Below, piece by piece: positions 4,846 through 12,419 of a stretch of DNA of 14,182 nt. The first letter of the stretch is position 1. Each line of letters opens with the position of its first letter. This stretch comes from Ruminococcus sp. UBA3665. Its GTDB lineage: Bacteria; Bacillota; Clostridia; Oscillospirales; Ruminococcaceae. Position numbers and translations under genes: made by a program. Where the stretch lies: assembly GCA_002373165.1 (NCBI GenBank), contig DFJS01000097.1:15286-29467 (forward strand), written 5' to 3'. The notes beneath the pieces are model-generated. The model was not told the DNA's origin. It worked only from the letters and a program-made list of their open reading frames with translations, and ran no database searches.

Positions 4846-6201
4846 TCATGCATTCTGATGCTGTTCCAGCTGACGGATTGCTTCATCGTATTTTGCTTTC
4901 AGTTCGGCATACTGGTCTTTCATGGACTGTTTGAGATAATAAACGCAGTTTTCGCGGACATTGAGTTTATAATAAATCGCATAAGCCATATCGCGGCAGT
5001 GACGATAGCCGCAGGCTCCGCAGTTAATATTTTGCGATACAAAGTCATATTTATGCATATGCCGGAAGACTTTCTCATATTCTTCCGCAGTCAGTTTCGG
5101 ACGATGTGCGCTCTCATCCTTGTAGCTTGTCAGGAAGTCTTCAAGCTTCAATGTCTTATCGAAATCTTTGAAGCGTTTGAATTTGCCGATTCCGAAAATA
5201 CCGCCGCTGGTTTCGCGGATACTTTTTTCAGTAATCTTATGCATAATCTGTTCCACTTCCAGCAGAGTTGTATCTTCTTCGGGAAGAGCCGTACCGCGGT
5301 TGCAGCCGTGGCGGCAGTTGAGCACGTCCAGTATATCCGGCTTTCTGTCGTCGGGTGTTTCGGCATAGCGGTCAAGACTGGGGTACAATTCGTGGATGCC
5401 TTCTGTATTTCTGATAACAAGATTCGGGTTCAGCATCAGCATAGTTTCTTTCAGGCCGGAGGGCATGGGATACATTCTGCCGATGCTGCCTTCCAGTGCA
5501 TCGAATTTGAACTCTGCGGGGGCATCCCAGTCGATTTTTTTCTTATTGACATATTTATCCAGATTTTTGAATGTAACGTTATAGTCATACAGACCTTCGC
5601 GGCCGGCCTCGCTGGTTTTGGCGATGCAGGGAGACAGCATGAACATAGGAGCTTTTTCTTTCTGATATTTTCTCAGCCAGGTAGCAAGACAGCCGACAGG
5701 ACTCAGCACAGGAGAAAGATACGGAATCAGCTCCGGCTTATATTTCTGGATATAATTCACCACGGCCGGGCAGGGCTGTGTGATGAGTTTCTGATTCGGA
5801 TGTTCGGTCAGATATTTATTATACATATAAGAGCAGATATCTGCACCAAAGCCGACATCATAAATACGGCAGTTGCCATGGCGTTTCAGCCATGCAAGCA
5901 GAACTTTCCAGGTACCATCCGGATAGCTGGTACGGACAGCAGGTGCCACGATCAGGATCATTTCCTTGCCGTTTTCAAAATAATCTTTGAATTCCGCAAA
6001 ATGATCGTTATAACTTCTGGCACCGTGCCGGCAGTTCTTTACGCATTCGCCGCAGTTGATGCAGGCATCGGAATCGATAACGGTAACAAATTCATCTTCT
6101 GTGCCGGGTTTTAATCTTGTAATATTGGCATGTACGGGACAGACACGAACACACGCGTTGCAGCCGATACATTTACTTTCATCTACTGTAATAATCTGCA
6201 T
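4846..6201 (-). CDS. [FeFe]-hydrogenase-like iron-sulfur protein, sensory-type
   Basis: The protein is 451 residues. The ATG at 6201 is chosen because AGAGGT lies seven bases before it; a longer frame starts upstream of the promoter. Residues 11-21 and 47-57 are two ferredoxin motifs (Cys11/14/17/21 and Cys47/50/53/57). Residues 82-320 are the hydrogenase large-subunit H-cluster domain with all four H-cluster cysteines: Cys144 (TQPCPA), Cys192 (SPCIAK) and Cys296/Cys300 (NCRHGCNRG). Residues 394-419 are a further FeS motif (CX2CX4CX16C). The tail 424-447 looks coiled-coil. Catalytic hydrogenases have TSCCP at the first H-cluster motif; here the proton-relay cysteine is Pro143, as in putative sensory hydrogenase-like groups. 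Those often continue into a PAS or phosphatase domain, absent here. Redox or hydrogen sensing is inferred. Transcribed alone from its own promoter. Confidence 0.8.
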   Translation of the reverse strand: MQIITVDESKCIGCNACVRVCPVHANITRLKPGTEDEFVTVIDSDACINCGECVKNCRHGARSYNDHFAEFKDYFENGKEMILIVAPAVRTSYPDGTWKVLLAWLKRHGNCRIYDVGFGADICSYMYNKYLTEHPNQKLITQPCPAVVNYIQKYKPELIPYLSPVLSPVGCLATWLRKYQKEKAPMFMLSPCIAKTSEAGREGLYDYNVTFKNLDKYVNKKKIDWDAPAEFKFDALEGSIGRMYPMPSGLKETMLMLNPNLVIRNTEGIHELYPSLDRYAETPDDRKPDILDVLNCRHGCNRGTALPEEDTTLLEVEQIMHKITEKSIRETSGGIFGIGKFKRFKDFDKTLKLEDFLTSYKDESAHRPKLTAEEYEKVFRHMHKYDFVSQNINCGACGYRHCRDMAYAIYYKLNVRENCVYYLKQSMKDQYAELKAKYDEAIRQLEQHQNA

Positions 6202-6252
6202 AGGAATACCTCTTTTCTTCGATTTATTTTTATAAAATATTCTGTATGTTTT

Positions 6253-6281
6253 ATTATAACATATTATATAAAATAAGTCAA
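6253..6281 (-). promoter_or_regulatory. Promoter of the hydrogenase-like gene
   Basis: Read on the minus strand: TTGACT (6281-6276), 17 bases, and TATAAT (6258-6253), about 50 bases before the chosen start codon. This placement rules out the longer reading frame beginning at 6327. Confidence 0.75.
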
Positions 6282-6390
6282 GAACTGTAATAATTTCTGT
6301 TAATATTATAAAAATCGGGAAAAGCAAGCAGAATCTGCATTTATTAATAACTGCAATAAAAACATAAACAAAATTTTACAGATTAGACAT

Positions 6391-6420
6391 AAAAAACAAA
6401 TCCGGCCGAAGCCGGATTTG
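6391..6420 (-). terminator. Terminator of the xylanase/esterase gene
   Basis: On the minus strand CAAATCCGGC, TTCG and GCCGGATTTG form a perfect 10-bp stem closed by the very stable C(UUCG)G tetraloop, followed by TTTTTT. It lies 18 bases past the stop codon. The stretch 6282-6390 between it and the hydrogenase promoter is AT-rich, with no gene seen. Confidence 0.9.
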
Positions 6421-6437
6421 CCTGTGTATGAAAATTA

Positions 6438-9428
6438 TCAGCAGAAAAGATTTCTTACAAGATTATAGAAATGCGGCCGGATGCTGTTTCCGTCGTGACC
6501 GCCGCCGGGAATCTGATTCCAGATATGATTTGTTCCGTTGGCAGTATAAATATTATGATAGCTTTCCGGCTGTGTGCCGACTACAGGGTCATTGACTGCC
6601 GCACTCAGCAGGAACAAATACGGAGGATTGGAAAATTTCAGTTCACTTTCCTGAAGCTGACCGGGATGCTGACTCAGGTCAGCACCGGGAGTCAGACCGG
6701 GAGCCGGGCATACTGCGCCGACATAACCAAACGTATCCGACATGGAAATGCCTATGAACTGCGATTCTCTGCCGCCCATGGAAAAGCCGCTGATTGCTGT
6801 ATTCTCTCTGCCTTTTTTTACAGAATAATGCTGTTCTACCCACGGCATAAGATCTGTTTTCAGATCATTGATGAAATTATCATAATTCAGGGAATTTTCC
6901 AGATTCATGCCGGAGCAGGCTTCCTGCGTCTTGCTGGTATAGATATAGGGGAAGACAACAATCATTTTTTTAGCATCCCCGGAAGCAATCTGATTGCCAA
7001 GAATAGTCTGGAGTCCCATAGAATCGGCAGAAAGTGTATCCTGTGTTTCCCAGTAGCCGTGCATCATGTACAGCACAGGATAAGTTTCACTGGGATTATA
7101 TCCGGGCGGCAGCAGAACTTTGACAGGTGTCTGGCGTTCTCTGGTAGTGGAATAATATGTCTCTGATGTCATAGTACCATAATCCACGCCGTTCTGAACT
7201 GTATCTGCACCAGCCGGGAGTGCATTGACAATATTGGCACTGGCTTTCTGCATATATTCCGCCGGAGTCAGCGAAACAGTTGTCTGAACGGCTTCTGTAG
7301 CCTGTTCTGTGGGCTGGGGCAGATTATTGCCGACGGGCAGTGACTTTGTCAGACCTACGATATATTTCAGGATATTCAATGAATCTGTCGAATCCGGCTT
7401 GCCGCTTAAATCCACATCGGCATTAGCGGCCTGTTCATCAGAAAGAAAATCTTTGCCAAGAACAGCACGGTTCAGTGTAATGACATCCAGAATATTGACA
7501 TTGCCGTCCAGATTTACATCCCCGTACCGAACTGAGGAAACATCAGGCTGTGTCTCTGTAGGAACCGGTGCTTCTGTAGGAGCCTGTGTTTCTTCTGTAG
7601 GTTCAATCACGGGAGCTTCTGCGCCTTTGATTTCTGTGCCGTCCTTTGCGACGATGACTTCATCAATATAGAAATTATTAGTCGATTCAGGAGTTTCTAC
7701 ATAAAGCAGCATATCAGAAGCATCCGCCGGAATCTGCCAGCTCTTATTGGCGAGCTGTACCCACTGTCCCTTGACAGTCTGTGCTTCGGCAATGGAGGCA
7801 TAATGCGTTTCGCCGTCAGAGCCTTTGTATTGCAGTTTCAGATAGAACGTATCTGTGTTTTTGCCGTCGAAATACATAGCATTTGTGCTGAAACTGTATG
7901 CATTGCCGGGCTTGAAGATACTGGCATCGAGCACTTTTGCTGCGCCGTGCCATGCGGAAGTTCTTTCCTGAACCAGAAGAGCTTCTTTGCCTTCATAGGC
8001 AGTTCTGCCGGAGAGTGTAACCGTTGCTGCGCCTCTGCCTGTCCAGCTGAAAACATCGCCTTCAAATGTATCATGAATATAATAACCATCTGCATCGGGC
8101 TGCACTTCGGTTGCCGGCTGTGTTTCCGTAGGAATTTCCTGCTGACCGGAAGCATCTGTTGAAATCACAAAAGTCGAAACGCTCTTTGCCGGAAGCTGTG
8201 CCCAGAAGGAAGAGCCGGTATATTCCAGATTTTCAGTCAGCGCAATATTTTCATTGGCAGAAGTTCTCCAGCGGTCGACATCCGTGATAGTTTCGCCTTT
8301 GGAAAGACTGAACTGCTGTGCATAGCCGTTATCGCTTTCGTTGACTGCAACGACAGTTACCTGACCTTTGTTATTTTTAAATGCTGAAATATAGACATCT
8401 TTTTCCGGAGATTCCGTTGCATCGATACGAACATCGCCGGGACGGACAAATTTGGAATACTGTGCCATGCAGTAGCCGCGCTTTGAAATTTCTCCGTTTT
8501 CTTTCAGCAGACCGTAACTTCTTCTGATATACCACCAGACATAAGCATTCAGATTGCCGACAACAACGCCATTATGAATATTTTCAGAAACTTTGATTGC
8601 ATCCGGCCAGAGATCCGCAGAATCGGCATGACTGTCCGGAACATAGACTTCTGTCATCCAGATTTCTTTTCCGGAATTTTCCAGAGCCGGGAAATCCATC
8701 CATTCGCGGGGCGTTCCGTAGAAATGTGTTCCGTAAAGGTCTACATTTGCCGAAGCCTGGGGATTGGCGAGAATTGCATTATAAATATCTTTCCGATACT
8801 GAAAACTTTCCGGAGACATCAGCTTGGCATTGGTTCCGGCAGTAACTGCTTTTCCGTAATTTGCGATAAAGCTTGACAGTTCGTCAGGACTCCAGTAAGT
8901 CCATTCGGCAGCATAGTCAGGTTCGTTCTGTACAGAAATCGAATACAGATTAATTCCCTGACTTTCCATATATTTGATATAATTATTCAGATGCTTTGCA
9001 TAATCGGCAGATTTGGATTTATCCAGCTGATATTTTCCGCCTGTGATAGTGCCGTCGCCGTTGAAACGCATAGAAGCCGGAGGATTCCAGGGTGTTGCAA
9101 AGATAGTTGCACCCATTTTCTGGGCATATTTTGCAGTAGGCACAGCGTTTTTCCAGGCATTGGAATCATCACTGCAATAGATTCTCAGGATTGTCAGGCC
9201 GAGTTCGTCAGCTCCGTTGCCGAAAGCTTTTTGCCGCTGGGCATCTGTCATATCTCCCTGTGTAATCCATTCCGGCAGGTTGATGCCGCCGAAGCCGCGG
9301 ATTGTCTGATGTGTGGAAGATGTATCAATCTTGCATACATCAGCGGCATGTGCCGGAAACAGAGCTGTCATACTCAGCAGCATTGCCGCTGCGGACACAG
9401 CCGCGGTCACTTTTAAAATTTGATTCAT
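6438..9428 (-). CDS. Cellulosomal GH30 glucuronoxylanase, CBM22, dockerin and CE1 esterase
   Basis: The protein is 996 residues. The ATG at 9428 has AGGAGAG six bases upstream. Residues 1-28 are a signal peptide (AHA cleavage). Residues 30-425 are a GH30 catalytic domain with acid/base Glu169 (VQNEP) and nucleophile Glu260 (WMTE). WWYIRRSYG and ISKRGY (297-318) resemble the glucuronic-acid-binding region of subfamily 8 XynC enzymes. After a Thr/Pro linker, 448-600 is a CBM22-type xylan-binding module. Residues 635-697 are a type-I dockerin (D637/N639/D641; D671/D673), and 720-996 a CE1 esterase with Ser883 (GFSMGG), likely Asp947, and His978 (GGGHDG). The protein would bind scaffoldin, cut glucuronoxylan and remove feruloyl or acetyl esters. 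The internal dockerin lets both enzymes act from one anchor point. It has its own terminator and a long upstream region with three repeats. Confidence 0.93.
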   Translation of the reverse strand: MNQILKVTAAVSAAAMLLSMTALFPAHAADVCKIDTSSTHQTIRGFGGINLPEWITQGDMTDAQRQKAFGNGADELGLTILRIYCSDDSNAWKNAVPTAKYAQKMGATIFATPWNPPASMRFNGDGTITGGKYQLDKSKSADYAKHLNNYIKYMESQGINLYSISVQNEPDYAAEWTYWSPDELSSFIANYGKAVTAGTNAKLMSPESFQYRKDIYNAILANPQASANVDLYGTHFYGTPREWMDFPALENSGKEIWMTEVYVPDSHADSADLWPDAIKVSENIHNGVVVGNLNAYVWWYIRRSYGLLKENGEISKRGYCMAQYSKFVRPGDVRIDATESPEKDVYISAFKNNKGQVTVVAVNESDNGYAQQFSLSKGETITDVDRWRTSANENIALTENLEYTGSSFWAQLPAKSVSTFVISTDASGQQEIPTETQPATEVQPDADGYYIHDTFEGDVFSWTGRGAATVTLSGRTAYEGKEALLVQERTSAWHGAAKVLDASIFKPGNAYSFSTNAMYFDGKNTDTFYLKLQYKGSDGETHYASIAEAQTVKGQWVQLANKSWQIPADASDMLLYVETPESTNNFYIDEVIVAKDGTEIKGAEAPVIEPTEETQAPTEAPVPTETQPDVSSVRYGDVNLDGNVNILDVITLNRAVLGKDFLSDEQAANADVDLSGKPDSTDSLNILKYIVGLTKSLPVGNNLPQPTEQATEAVQTTVSLTPAEYMQKASANIVNALPAGADTVQNGVDYGTMTSETYYSTTRERQTPVKVLLPPGYNPSETYPVLYMMHGYWETQDTLSADSMGLQTILGNQIASGDAKKMIVVFPYIYTSKTQEACSGMNLENSLNYDNFINDLKTDLMPWVEQHYSVKKGRENTAISGFSMGGRESQFIGISMSDTFGYVGAVCPAPGLTPGADLSQHPGQLQESELKFSNPPYLFLLSAAVNDPVVGTQPESYHNIYTANGTNHIWNQIPGGGHDGNSIRPHFYNLVRNLFC

Positions 9429-9491
9429 AGTGATCTCTCCTTGCATAGTAAAATTTTAATCCAATATAACTATATGTATAACATGAGGATA

Positions 9492-9577
9492 GGGGGAATG
9501 GGGCATCAAATTCCTTTGATACCCCTTAGTTCTGTACCGGAGCCCGGCATTCAGAAAGATGTATGAAAAAAATGTTG
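9492..9577. repeat. Unit 1 of three-copy intergenic repeat
   Basis: It begins GGGGGAATG (9492-9500), then an imperfect hairpin GGGGCATCAAA / TTTGATACCCC (9500-9525), and ends with GTATGAAAAAAATGTTG (9561-9577). Thirty-five bases separate the hairpin and the 17-mer, the last ten being TTCAGAAAGAT. Confidence 0.75.
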
Positions 9578-9603
9578 TCTTCTTACTATTAAGCCTGCTG
9601 TTT

Positions 9604-9656
9604 GGGGGGAATGAGGGCACCAGGGTACTGATGCCCTTTGTATGAAAAAAATGTTG
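9604..9656. repeat. Unit 2 of three-copy intergenic repeat
   Basis: GGGGGGAATG (9604-9613), hairpin GGGCACCA / TGATGCCC (9615-9636), and the identical 17-mer GTATGAAAAAAATGTTG (9640-9656). This is the shortest unit; it lacks the segment between hairpin and 17-mer. The arm sequence differs but still pairs, with the mismatch moved to another position. Confidence 0.75.
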
Positions 9657-9703
9657 CCTGCTTGCTTTATCAGAACGATTCTGTAGAAGAATCTGTTATT
9701 TTA

Positions 9704-9771
9704 GGGGGAATGGGGCATCATGGGATTGATACCCCTCTTTCCGTTCAGAAAGATGTATGAAAAAAATGTTG
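9704..9771. repeat. Unit 3 of three-copy intergenic repeat
   Basis: GGGGGAATG (9704-9712), hairpin GGGGCATCA / TTGATACCCC (9712-9735), the TTCAGAAAGAT segment shared with unit 1, and the identical 17-mer (9755-9771). Confidence 0.75.
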
Positions 9772-9830
9772 TCTGCTATAAGAAATAAATATTTTTATTC
9801 TGTCCTTGCTTTTGTTTTCCTTACAAGTAT

Positions 9831-9859
9831 ATGATACATCATTTTCAGGGAAATCGCAA
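9831..9859 (-). promoter_or_regulatory. Candidate promoter of the xylanase/esterase gene
   Basis: Read on the minus strand: TTGCGA (9859-9854), 17 bases, and TATCAT (9836-9831). If used, the mRNA would have a leader of about 395 bases containing all three repeat units. I saw no equally good promoter nearer the gene, but a weak AT-rich one around 9455-9480 cannot be excluded. Confidence 0.4.
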
Positions 9860-9910
9860 CTCATTATTTGCAGAAAAGGTGGATAAAATGCATGAATTAT
9901 GAATTTTTTT

Positions 9911-10897
9911 TTAAATTTCTGTGATTTTGTACATACGGAATTCAAATTCTGCTCCGTGCGGCTTGGCATTATGTGCCTGTAAGCTGCCGTGCTGTGAAGT
10001 GATGATTTTCTGTGCAAAGGCCAGCCCCAGCCCGAAGCCGGTTTTGGAAAATTCCGTTCCGCGGTAAAACCGCTCGAACAAATGCGGCAGAGCTTCTTCC
10101 GGAATTCCGTTTCCGGAATCAGAAATAAGTATTCCTGTATAAATAGCATTTTCCGAAGCCTGAATTTTAATTACGCCGTTTTCCGGTGTATGTTCCATGC
10201 AGTTTTTCAGGATATTCATGACGGCCTCTGTACAGTAAGAAAAATCCCCCTCGAAAGAAGCCGTTTCTTCAATTTCTTTCCGGACAGTAATATTTTTCAG
10301 TTCCAGAGAAATTTCCAGAGGTTCCAGAGCATTCCGGATTAAATCCGAAACCAGAATGCTGGATTTCTGGAATGTGACTGCCCCGGCATCGAAACGGGAA
10401 ATTTTTAATAAAGTTTCAATCTGCCACTGCATCTGTGCAAGCAGTTTTAATAATTCCTGCATCTGCCGGGAGCGTTCCCGGTCAGAAAGCTCCGGTTTGC
10501 GCAGTATGCTGATAATCAGCATCATACTGGTCAGAGGGGTTCTCAGCTGATGGGACATATCTTCCAGAGCTTCTTTCATGAATTGCCTGTCCTGTATCAG
10601 CGCGGCATTCTGTTCCCGGAGCCGGACGGTCATTTTCTGAATTTCAGAAGATAAAATACTAAGTTCGCCCTCCTGAAAGCTGTCGAATATGACAGTATCT
10701 GTTCCGTGCAGAATTTCGTCGATTTTATTGCATAAATTCATAATTTCCTGCTTTTGTTTTCTGGCCGCAAGCCGCTGTATGCCAAGCAGAAGCATTCCGG
10801 TCAGCAGGAGAATTCCTGCCGCCGGAAGACTCACAGGACAGCACAGAATCACCCCCAGGATGAGAATTATCATCTGAATGATAAAAAATTTTCTCAT
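9911..10897 (-). CDS. Intramembrane-sensing (Bce-type) sensor histidine kinase
   Basis: This is a 328-residue protein. Two transmembrane helices (about 4-20 and 26-42) are separated by only a few residues, so there is almost no external sensor domain; this is the hallmark of intramembrane-sensing kinases that rely on an ABC transporter for detection. A linker follows, then HisKA with phospho-acceptor His116 (MSHQLRTPL). The HATPase domain has an N-box (Asn228/Asn232, ILKNCMEH), G1 (DSGNG, 260-264), F-box (LFERFYRG, 273-280) and G2 (GFGLGLA, from 287). All catalytic motifs are intact. It overlaps the regulator gene by four bases (ATGA), so it is translationally coupled and presumably phosphorylates that regulator. 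The divergent ABC transporter is its probable sensing partner. No clear terminator follows its stop. Confidence 0.9.
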   Translation of the reverse strand: MRKFFIIQMIILILGVILCCPVSLPAAGILLLTGMLLLGIQRLAARKQKQEIMNLCNKIDEILHGTDTVIFDSFQEGELSILSSEIQKMTVRLREQNAALIQDRQFMKEALEDMSHQLRTPLTSMMLIISILRKPELSDRERSRQMQELLKLLAQMQWQIETLLKISRFDAGAVTFQKSSILVSDLIRNALEPLEISLELKNITVRKEIEETASFEGDFSYCTEAVMNILKNCMEHTPENGVIKIQASENAIYTGILISDSGNGIPEEALPHLFERFYRGTEFSKTGFGLGLAFAQKIITSQHGSLQAHNAKPHGAEFEFRMYKITEI

Positions 10898-11568
10898 GAT
10901 TCCGCCGCCTTGTAGCCAAGTCCGCGGATGGTCTTAATAATAACAGGATTCTGCGGATCGTCTTCTATCTTGTCCCGGAGCCGCTTCATGTAGACATTCA
11001 GCGTATTATCACCGATGAATTCGCCTGAAATTGTCCAGAGTTCGTCCGCAATTCTGTCACGGGAAATCAGCTGTCCCGGATTGGACAGGAATAATAATAA
11101 TAATCTGTATTCCAGTGCGGATAAAAATACTTCCTGATTATTTTTCATCACAAGAGCTTTTGACGGGTCGAGCGTGATATTCTGACAGCGCAGAATTTTC
11201 GGCGCAGATGACCGCCGCCGCAGGACATTCCGGATTCGTGCGGCAAGTTCGCGCGGCCGGAAGGGTTTGCTGATATAGTCATCTGCACCGACTTCAAACC
11301 CGGCAACAGTACAGGCTTCATCTGCCGAAGCAGTCAGAAAAATAACAGGAATTTCCGAACTGCTCCGGATTGCCGTGCAGACGGAAAAACCGTTTCCATC
11401 CGCAAGAGAGACATCCAGAAGCACACAGTCCGGGGGTGTTTCCCGGAACAGCCGCAGACCCTCTCTCTGACCGGGAGCTGTCCGGACAGAATAGCCTTCT
11501 GATTTCAGATAATTCGACAGCGATCCGGCAATTACAGTATCATCTTCAATAATTAAAATATCGGCCAT
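10894..11568 (-). CDS. OmpR/PhoB-family response regulator (BceR-like)
   Basis: This is a 224-residue protein. The receiver domain (about 1-115) has the acidic pair Asp9/Asp10, phospho-acceptor Asp52 (LLDVSLADG), Thr79 and Lys101 (KPF). The winged-helix DNA-binding domain spans about 125-222 (SALEYRLL; NTLNVYMKRLRDKIE; TIRGLGYK). AAGGAG lies eight bases before the ATG. It is the first gene of the minus-strand two-gene operon, overlapping the kinase gene by four bases. The TTACA-N4-TGTAA sites in the divergent intergenic region match the binding pattern known for BceR-like regulators, so the transporter operon is its likely target. Confidence 0.92.
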   Translation of the reverse strand: MADILIIEDDTVIAGSLSNYLKSEGYSVRTAPGQREGLRLFRETPPDCVLLDVSLADGNGFSVCTAIRSSSEIPVIFLTASADEACTVAGFEVGADDYISKPFRPRELAARIRNVLRRRSSAPKILRCQNITLDPSKALVMKNNQEVFLSALEYRLLLLFLSNPGQLISRDRIADELWTISGEFIGDNTLNVYMKRLRDKIEDDPQNPVIIKTIRGLGYKAAES

Positions 11569-11599
11569 AACAAATACTCCTTTGCAAGATTATAATTTT

Positions 11600-11628
11600 A
11601 TTATAGCATATCCGGAAAATTCCTGCAA
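11600..11628 (-). promoter_or_regulatory. Promoter of the two-component operon
   Basis: Read on the minus strand: TTGCAG (11628-11623), 17 bases ending in TGC, and TATAAT (11605-11600). The extended -10 compensates for the weak -35. It ends about 30 bases before the regulator start. Confidence 0.65.
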
Positions 11629-11643
11629 GAAATTTCTTTCATC

Positions 11644-11657
11644 TTACAGATTTGTAA
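11644..11657. promoter_or_regulatory. BceR-type operator, main site
   Basis: TTACA-GATT-TGTAA is a perfect inverted repeat matching the TNACA-N4-TGTAA pattern described for BceR-like regulators. It begins about 60 bases upstream of the expected transporter transcription start, a usual activator position. Confidence 0.7.
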
Positions 11658-11665
11658 TACAGCTG

Positions 11666-11679
11666 AAACAGAATTGTGA
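11666..11679. promoter_or_regulatory. BceR-type operator, degenerate second site
   Basis: AAACA-GAAT-TGTGA keeps the same 5-4-5 spacing with two departures from consensus. It lies exactly 22 bp (two helical turns) downstream of the main site, consistent with the strong-plus-weak site arrangement reported for BceR. Confidence 0.5.
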
Positions 11680-11687
11680 TTTTTTTA

Positions 11688-11696
11688 TGCTATCAT
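11688..11696 (+). promoter_or_regulatory. Extended -10 promoter of the ABC transporter operon
   Basis: TGC-TATCAT with no recognisable -35 at the normal spacing, as expected for an activator-dependent promoter. It lies 30 bases before the ATPase start codon and excludes the longer reading frame beginning at 11676. Confidence 0.55.
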
Positions 11697-11726
11697 AGAA
11701 TCAAATCAGGAAAGGGGAGAATTTCT

Positions 11727-12416
11727 ATGGAATTTCTCAAAGTCGAAAATTTATGCAAAATCTACGGCAAGGGCGAAAATGAAGTAAAAGCTCTGGACAA
11801 TATCTCGTTCACAGTTCCGAAAGGCCAGATGACAGCCGTCATCGGAGCATCTGGTTCAGGAAAATCGACACTTCTGCATATTCTGGGCGCAGTCGATAAG
11901 CCGACTTCCGGAAAAGTTTTTCTGGACGGTCAGGATGTTTTTACACAGAATCAAAAAAATCTTGCTATTTTCAGAAGACGGCAGGTCGGCCTGATCTATC
12001 AGTTTTATAATCTGATTCCTGTCCTGAATGCCGAGGAAAATATGACTCTGCCCATGATTATGGACGGCAGAAAGCCCGATCCGGTTCAGGTAGACGAAAT
12101 GCTCGGCCTGATGGGACTGACCGAACGCCGAAAACATCTGCCATCGCAGTTATCGGGCGGTCAGCAGCAGAGAGTTTCCATCGGCAGAGCGTTGTTCACT
12201 TCTCCGGCAGTACTGCTCGCCGACGAACCGACGGGCAATCTGGACAGCAAAAACAGTATGGAAATTATCGATCTGCTCCGGAAATCCAATCAGGAACGCC
12301 GGCAGACTATGCTGATTATCACACATGATGAAAACGTCGCACTGAAATGCGACAGAATTCTTACGATTTCGGACGGCAGAATCATCAACGATGCCATGAC
12401 GGGACAGGGGGCTTGA
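11727..12416 (+). CDS. ABC transporter ATP-binding protein (BceA/MacB-type)
   Basis: The protein is 229 residues from the ATG at 11727, which has AAAGGGGAG upstream. All ATPase motifs are present: Walker A GASGSGKST (40-48), Q-loop Gln92 (YQFYNLIPVL), signature LSGGQQQR (142-149), Walker B VLLADEP (162-168) and H-loop His200. The Q-loop region and length match the LolD/MacB/BceA family, which works with FtsX-type permeases by mechanotransmission rather than classical transport. The permease gene starts three bases after the stop. With the divergent two-component system and the BceR-type sites, the likely role is sensing and resistance to a peptide antibiotic; the actual ligand cannot be read from sequence. 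Confidence 0.92.
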   Translation: MEFLKVENLCKIYGKGENEVKALDNISFTVPKGQMTAVIGASGSGKSTLLHILGAVDKPTSGKVFLDGQDVFTQNQKNLAIFRRRQVGLIYQFYNLIPVLNAEENMTLPMIMDGRKPDPVQVDEMLGLMGLTERRKHLPSQLSGGQQQRVSIGRALFTSPAVLLADEPTGNLDSKNSMEIIDLLRKSNQERRQTMLIITHDENVALKCDRILTISDGRIINDAMTGQGA

Positions 12417-12419
12417 CTT

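Noticed and set aside
4858..6114. Long plus-strand reading frame (418 codons)
   Set aside because: It lies antisense to the hydrogenase-like gene, whose cysteine motifs, ribosome site, promoter and terminator are all present; the plus-strand product has no ribosome site or recognisable domain.
6471..7166. Plus-strand reading frame of 231 codons
   Set aside because: It is a shadow of the CE1 esterase domain, which has its catalytic Ser and His motifs on the minus strand.
9604..9630. G-quadruplex in repeat unit 2
   Set aside because: Four G-runs can be drawn only by splitting GGGGGG with no loop; units 1 and 3 lack the fourth run, and hairpin pairing explains the same bases.
9492..9771. CRISPR array
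   Set aside because: Only three units, of unequal length and irregular spacing, with internal hairpins and no unique uniform spacers or cas genes.
11676..11726. Longer N-terminus for the ABC ATPase
   Set aside because: It begins upstream of the TATCAT promoter element, and family members start at the MEFLKVENL position.
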